64,000 nucleotides of DNA, taken from Enoplolaimus lenunculus. Its lineage: Eukaryota; Nematoda; Enoplea; Enoplida; Thoracostomopsidae. Location: NCBI GenBank assembly GCA_030248215.1, contig JASANG010004128.1, forward strand, positions 248,001 through 312,000, in the 5' to 3' direction. Below are positions 48,601 to 60,600 of this stretch, piece by piece (within the stretch, counting starts at the first letter, position 1; each line of letters begins with the position of its first letter). A program made the position numbers and the translations under genes. Under the pieces are notes generated by a model that made no database searches, was not told the origin of the DNA, and worked only from the letters and a program-made list of their open reading frames with translations.

Positions 48601-51600
48601 TTATCTTCAAATTTTCCGGTATCGATGCCCATCCCAATTTTAATTCCCACTGCTTGAAGAACGTTAACATTACTACATTTCATTGTTAGAAACGCTAAGA
48701 CTTAAACCCTAACAACCTGTGAAAACGTTTCATGTCAATAATTTTTTAAACAAAATCGTCAGAAGCACGACAGATTCCTGATCGCACGTGCAGATATATG
48801 CCAGCAAGTGAAATTGATATCATTCCAACTCACAGCCAAGTGCATGCAGTGCAAGCAATCCTTCGGCAGTGGAAGGTAAAATTAGGGAATATGATTTTTG
48901 CGAAAATTTTTTAAGCATTTGTGTTCAACATGATCCGGGGATACCAAAAATACAAATTGACTATATTCCGAATAAAATTTTTATTTTTTTCGAACCTTTA
49001 AAGGGGGGAGAACATGATTCTATATTAGCAGTTTTCAACCGCGTGTGGTCAATGTTAAGCTTATTATTCTTGAAAAAGTTTTTTACATGGAAGTGGTTTT
49101 TAGACTTTTTAATGCGGGGGGCGCCGGCTTTCGTGACTTCCAAGCACTCAATTGTGGTGGCAAGCCGTCCAGACCCCCGACTAAACATGTTGGATACTAG
49201 GCTAATTATTTTTTACTTCGTCTTTCTTTATAAGCTGTGATTTTTTGGAACATAGTTAAATTATATAGTTTCGGAATTCCCGGGTAAAGCTGAGCAAAAA
49301 TATACCAACATTTTCGAGCAAAGAATATAGACTTGTTTAGCAGTGCCGGTGCTGATACTCACGAAAAGTGCCGATATTCATATTGCCTATGTATTCACAT
49401 AGTTTTGGAAAACGGTTTGTAACATATATCAACTTTTCCATGCACCGTTCTGGTAGTCAGGTACGTCGTCTATTTTTATTATTATATTGTGCAGTGTCGT
49501 TTAGTGAGACATACGTATAAATCTCGCGCATATTAAGAGCATGTGATGTGATGTTGTGTTGTCGATGTAGTCACTAGAGTTTCATCGGGGGATGAGTGTT
49601 ATTTGTAATTCATTTTTAAAATTTGCCCCGGTTTTCCTCAAGTCTTTGTATCATCAAACCTTTCACATAGATAGTTTCGATAACGATGAACAAACACTAT
49701 GAAGAATTTCGAGGCACAATATGCATAACAATACCATCAAAAATAGACTTTCGGCACAGGTATTCTACACCAGATAATTATTGCTCAAAAGTATAAACAA
49801 GTTAATAGCGACAGTTTTTGGTCGGTAACTAAATTTACGTAAATGAACGAAAACCAGTGTACCAATTTTGAAGATCATTTTGTTGTAGAGCTTTGATTAT
49901 ATGTTTTTGTAACTAATCTGTTATTTATATATACTAACACGATATTTCATAATGAAGTATAATATGTAGTTTATTTGTTGCTTAAATCAAATAGTCACTT
50001 TCGGGTTAAACTTTAGTTTTTCAGCAGAAAATATGGTGAAACATACCAAAATTATATTTGCAGTTATCTACTCCTGAAAAAAGGATGCGTTACAATCTTA
50101 CTCTTAAGCATTACGTATGTATTTAGTATTTACATGTATACGATTCCAGTGATTCCAGTAAATATTGGCAAGCCGTAAAATCGGTGTTAATATATGTATT
50201 TATTTACCTACACGTGCACAATGTGTCATTTTGCTTTTATATGCCTGGCTTTGATTTTCATTCAGTGTTGTGTGGTGTATTGATTGTTTAGTTTTGTTGG
50301 TAGGTCGTTAGTCGCCACATCCGCATTAGATTATTATGACCGTGCTACAGTGATTCGGATTCCAGTAGCAAAATCATTCATCTTTTACTCTCGCTCATGT
50401 ATTAAACACGGTGCTTTATCGCCACAGTTCGGTTTCACGTTTGAATTATGTTTTTGTATTTTAATTACGGTCGTACTCTGGTGATCATCATTTGTTTTTC
50501 GGATGTAAAAAATTATTTCACAAAACCTGTTGCATTTTATAGTAGCATAATCCGTATAAAAGTAAATGCATTGTCTAATTTTGACTCGAACTGAAAATGC
50601 TAGGCGTTTGTTTGAAATTTTAGTACGGTTGAGATTCCACTGTTGAAACAGATTGGGGGGTGCGCTTTGCAGATTATTGCTGTGCTTTGTTGTGCGCTTG
50701 CATGTCTCAAGTATTGCGGTTTTGTTTTATTTTCATCCTTCAGAACACGGAAATCGTTGGAAACGCGAAAGGCGCAGGATGTAGAGCGATCTACCATGCT
50801 AGAAATTGAAGTAACCAGCGCGAAAATGGAAGCAGAAGAAGCAGATCGAAAATATGAAGAGGTTGTGTAACTCGAATGTTTGCGGAATACTTCTACAATA
50901 AATATATATTTCAGTTTAGTTTAGTGCTGAATTTTGATCCGTTCAGTTTACTTGGTGGAGGTGTTTTATTTCCTGTTAGTATATAGGTTTGTTGCATGTG
51001 CATGGTTAATTTGTGGTTTTCTCACTGACAATATTGCCGAGTTATGTTTGCACCAGTTTGTTATTAATTTGATATGAGTTTCTCTCGATTCCGACTGCAC
51101 AATCATTCGGAATTGTAATTTTGAAATTTTAATTTAATTGATTGCAGTCTAGCTTTGCAGAACCAAAAAACCATTGCGGATTTGTTCATTCGTCGTTTTT
51201 GAAAATTGTTGTAAGCTAACTACGGACGCTCTAAGTCATATTTATTTTGTTAATACAAATTATTCGAATAATCTCAAGAATATTACTTCTGATTCCGGTA
51301 TAAATTTGCTGCTCCGATTTCGATATTCTCCAGTTCCGCTTTGCACCATGATTTTTGGTCATCCAGTATGCATGACATTGTTTTGTCCAAAGTATTTATT
51401 AAATACGTATTAATATGTATGTGATTGATGCATTGAGGGTAGCTTAAAATCTTTGAACTTTCAAATTGAAGTTTTAACATAGTTATCTGATGTACAATGC
51501 ATCCATGTAGAAGTCACATTTTGTATTACGTACGTAGCTACATACATCATGTCAAAATAGTTTGCTGAGTAACGAATGAAGATGTGCCGTTGCTGGTGTA

Positions 51601-54600
51601 TTAGCGTTTAACTATGTTGCTGGATTCTGATAAAGGTCACAGTAACTCAGCTCAAAAACTTGTTTAATCAAAGGGTACGTATAGCATAGAATTCCTAAAT
51701 CTGAGAAATCTGATTGCCGAGAGCAAGGTCCGCACTTAATTTAATGATTTGTTCCTGTTCAGTACGCACTTTTTAGATATTTTAAACTAGGTCCAGGTAT
51801 ATAAGATAGAATATATGCCATTACCAAGACAGAGGGTAACATTCCGGATACAAACACGAAAATTTAGACCAATAGCCCAAGCAATGATGCAAAAATTATA
51901 TATCGCCACTGCAGAAATGCAGACCAATGGCACAAAATATGTACGTATATACGTGCTTGAAATTAACACAATGCGGAGTATAGAAACACAAGTTAGTTGG
52001 GTTTTTAAATCTTTCTGGCGCGATATCTTTCGATTGTCAAGTTTAAAAGCGGTATTTATATATTTCGTAGGGTTGCGCGTATGCAACACAATCACAAATG
52101 AAGTTGCGGTTGTCGTTTGTAAGTCGTAAGCGTAACTAAGTTATCGAATCACACTGCAACCAAAATTGCGAATGCAACAAAATGTTTAATAGAGTTGTGT
52201 GGTGCCGACAAATTATTTGTAACGAGTGAGAATTATGATTTGGTTATGAACTTATTCTTTCGGTGTGAATGTCGAGCAATTCGTTCAATTTTGCGAAGCT
52301 GTCTCGTCCATTAAGACTTCTGGACCGACGCTGAGACGTTTTTGACGCTGTTTGCTTTTAAATCGAGGTCGCCCTTCTTTGGAAGTAATACACTTTTATT
52401 TGATTTGAAGTGAAACTAACGAAACTACATGTGCTGCGTGATACGAATAAATTTCTTCCTTTTCTCTGACATGGCTGCGACTTGATTAATAACATAGCTG
52501 CTGTGTTTTTGCTATTAACTGCAGGGCCCGCAAAGCTTTAGAAAACAGAAATGAGATCGAAGATGACAAATGTGCTCAACTTGAAGCAAAACTGCGCGAA
52601 GCTCAAGTGCTGCTACAGGAAACGGAAACAAAGTATGAAGAGGTAAATAACGCGTGGTGGAGTTTTTGACTGGGTTTTATTTTTGATGTGTTGACCAGTA
52701 TCGACTGCACAAAGCAAATACTGTTGGTATGGAACGGAATATGTAATGCTCACGTCCCGCGGACTGGTGAAGGTAAGCGACACAATCAGAATACATAACC
52801 AGATACATAACACAATAGGTCAAATTATTGATATTTAAGTCTGTATTTCTGAACAAAAGTCTGAGACTTTAGAGCTTTAATCGTAATTTATAGCGGTCTG
52901 AAGGACGCGGAAATTTCGTCACAACAGATTGAGGACAGACTTGCGGAAATGGAACAGCGAGTCATATCGGCGCAGGAAATTGCAGCCGACGCTGACAAAA
53001 AATACGATGAGGTAATTATGATTGCCCATTAATATGAAGTAAAACTGGTTGAACTAATTTTGTCGCTGTTTATAAGATATTGTTCGTAGTAGTATGAAAA
53101 TTTTCATCGCTACGAAGTATTGTATTTTGAAGATACTTCTCGCACTGATCTTGTTATGCCTTTTTCTTCTGTTACACTTAATATGTTTGTGTAATTATAT
53201 ATGTTGCATGAGTCAAGCTTTGCGAATGTTTGGGTCATCTAGAGCTTTATGGTGTTGGATAATCGCGAATGTCTTATTCTAGGTAGCGTAGACTTCTTCT
53301 AATGCTAATATAAGTAATACGTATTAGGGCAAATTCACAGCACTACCACCAACTGAATTCAAATTCAGCGCACACCATTAATATTGAATAAGTAAACGGA
53401 AGGTTTGTTCAAATCATTTGAAATTTTGTACATGTATCATAGAACACCTGGGTCCAAATATTAGCCTATAATAGCGTCGAAATATTAGCCGATAACAACT
53501 ACGAAAACGGCACTGGATTCTAAATTAGAAAAAAGCATGACTGACTAGTCTCTTATTTTAACTTATCCATTATTTGAACAAAAGGAAACATTAAAAATTT
53601 CGGAAATGCGAATTTGAGCTTACCAGGAACGCGATCTATATCTATGAAACGTATTCTACAAACGGGCTCGCTTATTTCAGGTTGCTCGAAAGCTAGCGAT
53701 GGTTGAGGCGGATCTTGAGCGCGCAGAAGAACGTGCAGAAGCAGGCGAAAAGTAAGTCAATCAGCTGTGAAGTTATTTTGTGTATATATAAGTAATTCGT
53801 ATTAACAAGTACGGAATCTTTAATTCGACTTGCATATGGTCTGCGTCTCAGTTTTTAAAAATAATTTGTTTTATGCAAGAGGATTTTAGATTTGATACCA
53901 GCCACTGTTTACGTTCAACCAGTAAAATTATTTACACTTTGTTACAAACCTTTCAATTTAGTATCAAACGCTTGGTCTCAGTCTGCACCTGCAGGCACCA
54001 ATTTTTCATTGAACATTCTTCCAGCGTTCTGACTAATAGGCCGTTAATCAGCCATTACAGCGTATGACCGCGTTATCGCTCAAATATTTGCTGTTATCAT
54101 ATTTCGCGAACGCTTGAACGTAATAGACGGATTCGGTTAATTCTGGGATTTATTGCTGCTTTACTGGCTAATTGTATTCAGTAAAATCGTTGAGATGGAG
54201 GAGGAGTTGCGCGTTGTCGGCAACAATTTGAAATCGCTTGAGATGTCTGAAGAAAAAGCGATGGAACGCGACGATACTTATTCCACGCAAATCCGTGTTC
54301 TTGATCGCCGCTTGAAAGAGGTCTGAGTTACAAGGAGAACATTAGTGCCGTATGCGTATTGCTGTTCACACTTTGGTGGAGTTGAACGCTTTTGTGATGG
54401 CTTATCCTTACAGTAACCCTTTGGTCGAAACTGAGTAACACCTAAATTGTGTGAATACGCTAGGCAGGCGTGTTACGTGAGCTTTACGCGCACTAACATT
54501 GTTCCATTTGTTTTGTTTTGCGTTTTGCTTATCTGAAGCAGTTGCCTTGTCCCTGTTATAACACGGTTTTTTATATTCATTCAAATCCTTCCTGATACCA

Positions 54601-57600
54601 ATTGCATATATGTTCATATATTTTTGCTGTGATGTGACGCTCATTGACGTAGGTCCAGACACATGTCATAAGATTGCTCGATTATCGGCATTGTATGTAT
54701 ATAATAAGGCTCTTGGCGAGGTGGGCAGCCCCAACTACCAAGGGGGAGGCAATATATTATGGATAAGCACATTTTTGTACCCTATCCAAGATCAATATAT
54801 AATACAAATAGAAGCAAACATTTGCGTTTAAAAACCGTGCTTCGACTGATACTGTAAAAACTTTGAAATTTGGCATACTTTTAGTTTTTGTAGGGGGCTG
54901 GAAAAAGTGGGAGGGATGTCAATTGTGGGGCGGGGTTCGAAGTGTTTAGGAGCTCGAATGTGGGCAGGGGCGCCTCAGAGTGCTACCGGATATCCAGTTC
55001 CTGTTTAATATTCGGCATAAACTAATATCCCTATCCGGTATATGCCTACCGGATACCGTTGTATATTTGCCGGTGCGGGGAAGCATATTGATTCTTATTC
55101 GCCAAAATCACTCAATATCTATTAGTGTTGATATTTGATGTATTTCACGTATGTGAATTCTACTGATTTGAAAAGCAATATTGCATTGTTTAGACGAATT
55201 GTTTAGACGCCTGGCCATAGTCCTTACCTCCTTTATACAAAGTTTTTAATTTCAGGTGTATTGTGAGTTTGCTGTCGCTTAATTAACGAAAACAATATAA
55301 GATTAATGGTGTAGTTTCTAAACAGAATTGTAGTGAAGTATTTTTTGCAGTAAAGAAAGAAAACACCTCTGGATGCTGTACTAAGTTTAATTATCATTCC
55401 AACTGGGTGATAAATTTTGGACAACAGTATGCAATTAACGTGGGTTTGTATTGCGCAATTTATATACTTGGATTTGTATGACAACTGGTGCCTTCATACG
55501 CCGCGTATTCTACAGTCAAGCACCACTTCCATGCCTCTCTCCTTTCAAAACGTTTGTGGAGGTGTTGTTTTTGAATTCCCTGCATTAAGAGCGCAAGAAA
55601 TTCGGTGGGAAATCTAATACTTTGGATAAAATGTAGTTAGGTTCGGTTTTATTGAAGGCGTGTTGGGGAGCTCGAACGTGAGCTTAAAGAATTGGGCAGC
55701 AATTTGACATCGCTGGAGGTAAATGAAGAGCGCAATTGTCGTCGCCACAGTTCTTATGCCGAGTTTTGTGATAATTTGAAAAAACGTGTGAAAGAGGTAT
55801 CTCCAGTGTTCGTTGTTTCCGTGTGGTAGTTGCGACCGTTTTGTGTTGACTGTTAGTTCACCTGTTGTCCACCTTATTTGCTTTTTGTCGAATTCAACCA
55901 GCTGCATGCATTTAATGTCCGGCTACACTTGGATATTGTGCCATGTTTCCAGCATCAGTATTTTAAGCACTCATGCGTTGCCAAAGAGAAATCTTGACCA
56001 GCATGATAATCAAAACCTAAGTGTTGGGCCGGTTGCATTTAATTACGTTAGCTGTATGTTAGGTTTTTACTTTAACTGTCCCACTCATGTAGTTGTGTGC
56101 CGTTACAAAAAAATTTCTCATGTCCATTTTTAAACTGTTCATTTCAGTAGGTTTTCAAACACAGAGTCAAGAGACATCACAGTTTCCTAGTGGGACGCAC
56201 AGTTATATACTAGCCAAGTGAAATTGTAAACATTTTAATTCACTGTTAAGTGCTGAGTAAATAGTATCTCTAAAGAATCCGCAATTTTATGGCAATGTCG
56301 ATTGTTATACTCAAGAAAACGGCATGTGTTTTATGGGTGGACTCACGATAGTTCATCGCTGCGATTAGGGGCGATCGTTTAGTTTATACGAATATTTTAT
56401 TTTTGTAAAATGAGTTCAGTGCTGTTGTTGGCCGGTTGGTAGCCTATTGCATTTCAATCTTATCGTTAGCGAGCCACTTTTCAACATTGTTGCTTTCATT
56501 ATTTATTTGACAGTTGTGGCATGATTCGTTTTTCGCTATTTATTTTAGTTTTATTTACGCTTAATTATGTTTTTTTAAAGTTTAATAACAATCAGTGCGT
56601 ATAAAAATGTTACAGATACAAATTATATGTTATAACTATTTGAACGACAGGTGGCAAAATTACAATTTAGAAAACATTTTGGTTAACAATATTGAAACAT
56701 GTAGAAATGACGTAGTGAACAGAACCATTATATAATGTTTGCCTGTGTTGCATGAATCTTTGTTGTAGTGTTATTCGTTGTATTATAGTTTTATAACGTT
56801 GCGTTTTCCTCTAGCAAACTTGTTGAGCTTGAAGAAGAGCTTCGCGTTGTTGGCAATAATTTGAAGTCCCTCGAGGTTTCGGAGGAAAAGGCATTGCAAC
56901 GGGAAGAATCATATGAAGAACAAATCCGTGTGCTTTCACAGCGGCTCAAAGAGGTTATTTAACGCTATACTGTGAAGCTTAGCTTCTATCAAACTAAGGA
57001 ATATTAGCTAGGCGTATTGCATTGGTAAACAATTTAATTTAAAGTTAGCTTTTAATGTTTCACTTTTTGCATAACGAGTTTCACTTTTTGCATAACGATC
57101 GGGCTGTCAACCATTCACTGTTTGGGCAATCCCTTGAAGCATTGTGTGTATTTAAGGCATGTCGCCGTACTGGTTTGGCGTTTTAAGGCTTTTGTTGTAT
57201 CGCGTGTGCAAATTAACGTGTTTACACATTGCTTTGCAATTATTTGGGTTCTGAAATTGAAAACGACATTTGTTTTTTAAATTTTAGTAGTTGACTGGGC
57301 TTCCAGGCGCAGCTTTAAGATTTTCGTTCGGTTATTAGTCAGACACTAAAACTCAGTTCTGAACGATATCTTACGGCGTAAACCTAAAAAAGTTTATGTG
57401 AGCACGTAGAGAACATTGCAGGAAAGTTTTTTGCAAAATTCAATGGAAGGACATGGTTAAACTCTTAAATTTCGTTTGATTTCTGATTCTGATAGCTTAT
57501 TGTTTTTGTTACTGTTTACGTCAATGTACAGTATCAGCGTAAGCGTAGCGATGTGTGTTTATCGCATTTTATTCAAATTGGACTACTATTTTTGCGGTGT

Positions 57601-60600
57601 TTTACTACCTCCCAACTAAATACGTAATTTTACCATTATGTGTAATGTTGAAAAAGTGTACATTTTAGTTTAAACAGGTTGCCTTTAAAAGATCGCTTAA
57701 GTTACTTAATAAACTGGAGACCGTGTGTATTAGTTTTGATCACTAGTTTCTATCATGGATTTGTATGTATGTATGTATATTTTTCTTGAAATAATTTTAG
57801 GCAGAAACTCGTGCAGAGTTTGCCGAACGATCGGTGCAGAAACTGCAGAAAGAAGTCGACCGTCTGGAAGGTAAGCAGTGTGTAGTTTGTTTGTTAGTGT
57901 ATGTCATTATCCAAAAACTGGTGTACATACAACCGGTTTAGAATGGTTATGAGTGAGTGTGCCGTGAAGCGCTGTTTAATATGGCTTTTAATAAAAGTTC
58001 CTGAAATGACCTGTCGCTTTGAATTTAATTAGCGTTTTAACCCGAAAAGAAGTAAGACAATGGGAAAGAACTAAGACGATGTCAGCGAAGTTAGCAAAAG
58101 TTTTTTGGTGTCTCAAACTGTTTGATTGGGCATATCATGTAGCGCACATTGAATTTGAGAAAAAGCAAGATTTTTTGTGAATCAGACAGAGCGCAGTGAC
58201 TTGTGTGCGGAATACATTAACTTAAGGTATCGTCAGGGTAAAAAACAGTTCTTTTCCACTCCAGCTGAAAGATTTTTATAAAGTATCAGAATTCACAGAT
58301 TATTGTTTTGAAAATTCTGCCTTATAATGTTAATGTACGTCGTAGTTTTTTTACATATATTTTGTTTCCCTGTCGCAGTGGAATTATGTGATATTTTGAA
58401 ACTGCACAACTTTGCTGTATACAGTAGCTAACTAAGGTGCAGCACAGATGCTGGTTGCTGTTTAGCTCTACGCTATCTAAACGCGGCGTGTTTTATTATT
58501 ATTTAAATAGGACTGCTGTGTTCTTAGCTGTTGTTTAGTTATATTATTTGTTTTGTGAGTAATGCATAACGGCAAAATTAAAAAATGCATCTCAGTGTAA
58601 GCGTTTGGAATCATCAGTTGTTACTGTATTGATGTCTTGAAACCAGTGCACTTTTTAAAAGAATTAATGATTAGTTGTCGTAGGAGACACTCAAAATGAA
58701 ATTCGTTGCCCCGTATAGTGCTGTTTCAAAAGAAATGTTTTTTAAATATTTGTGTATTTGTGCATAAACGCAGAGTTCTGTGCTTTGAATATAAGAACAG
58801 ACAGTTGTAACTAAATACGTACGCAGAGTGAATAAAATAGCTTACAGTGTTCTCATTATTTAATGGCGTAAGAGACAGTGGCCTTCTGTATACATACACC
58901 TGTATGAGTGGGATGTATGTGTGTGCCGCTGCTCAATGTTAAAACTGAATCAGCTGCACATCGCTGTGCCTCAGTCAGTCTCGGTGATAAGAACCTGACA
59001 GCTAAGCGCACAGTAAGCAAAGAAATCGCACAACACTGTTACAATTTTGCGAAATTAAATTCACTGTAACAATAGTCGTTTAGTGAGGTATATTTAAGGG
59101 GACTGAGTGTGTTCAACTAGTTTTATGCATTGTACACGTAACGCACTTTTGTGCGTAGCGACTCTGCATTGCGGTTGGTGCTGTATTACGCTGGGGAATT
59201 TCGATACCCAGAAGCTCTTCGCTTTTGAAAACTGGGGGTCGTTCTATGTATCGTAGTCTAAAAAGAAACTTTGTAATGGGCAGATTAGGGGCCATTACTG
59301 ACGCATTATTTAAATATTAGAATCGAATATAGAAACTGTTAAAGAAGCGATATGTGCATGCAATATGGAAGATCGTCGAGATACGGAAAGGCTAGGCTAG
59401 TGAGCCAACAAACTTAGATTGCCGGAAAACCATACATATAGTGGGAAATGTATAGCACATTAGCGTGGATTGTATGCGTCTGTAACCGCACTTTTAGCCG
59501 CGTCTATAGCCGCAATTTTGACTGCGTCTGTAACCGCGGCTGCGAGCGATCTTGAGTCGAACCGCGTTTATGTCGCGATCGCGGTTGTGCTTAATTCTGT
59601 CAATAACTACTTTTAACTCACTATACACATACTTTTGCATGACTCTAATACTACCAATAGTAAGCAAATGGGATAGTAAAGCAAAACAGGAAATAATACA
59701 TTAGAATTAAACGGTTTGAACCATATACCGGTACCGATAAAATTCGATTGGGCTAATTATGTTCATGCGGATAATTTTACTGTACCAGAATTGCGGTAGT
59801 TGAGATATGTATGTAGTGGAGTGTAATTATTTTCATGCAGTCAATTTTATTTGGTAGTTCGGGAGATATGTATGTATATGTGTATATATGTAGTGGATAG
59901 TAGGTATCGTCATTTGTCACTGATAGTTCCAGCATTGCTTGATTAACATAAGGATAGAGTATAATTAAAGTTAATTTATGAACCCAATTGTGTAATTGAT
60001 CGCAAGTGTGATGAAACAGCACCCGCCTTTGTTGCAATAGACTTAACATATGAACGCAAAAATGAAACGTTTTCCGCAGAGTTGTATTTTGTCGAAACCA
60101 AAAGAGTGCTAACTGAAGTATGTACATATGTTCGTTTCAAAGCTTTAAGGCTAGGTGATACAGGTGAGCATTGAGCAACTATGTTTTATTAAAATCAAGG
60201 TCCTGAGTTTGTGTGTTGCAACAACAAATATGATGTCAGGTAATAATCCTGATAGATTAATGCGACTGTTTGAATGAAAACATTGGTTACTTTTCCTATT
60301 GCCCATTGTGAATGAATCAATGAAGTGATATTATCTTACTGTGCACAAACGTTCTAAATATCAGATGAACTGGTGGCCGAAAAGGAACGCTGCCGAGCGT
60401 TGGCAGAAGAAGTTGAGCAAACCGTCGCTGAAATACAAGGAAGCTAGAAGCTGTTTTGTGAGCACCTGGAGCGCGCAGCATCCTTTGTCGTATATTTAAC
60501 TGCATCATTCGCCTCATTGAACGTTATCCTCAATCGCGTACCTTCAATTTTATCATTAAACATTTACTCTGCGTTCATAATTATCCTAACGTTATGTTTA

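Noticed and set aside
51787-52129. Overlapping frames of about 100 residues on both strands between exons 4a and 4b
   Set aside because: Shadow frames of each other in an intron; no coiled-coil, domain or splice support.
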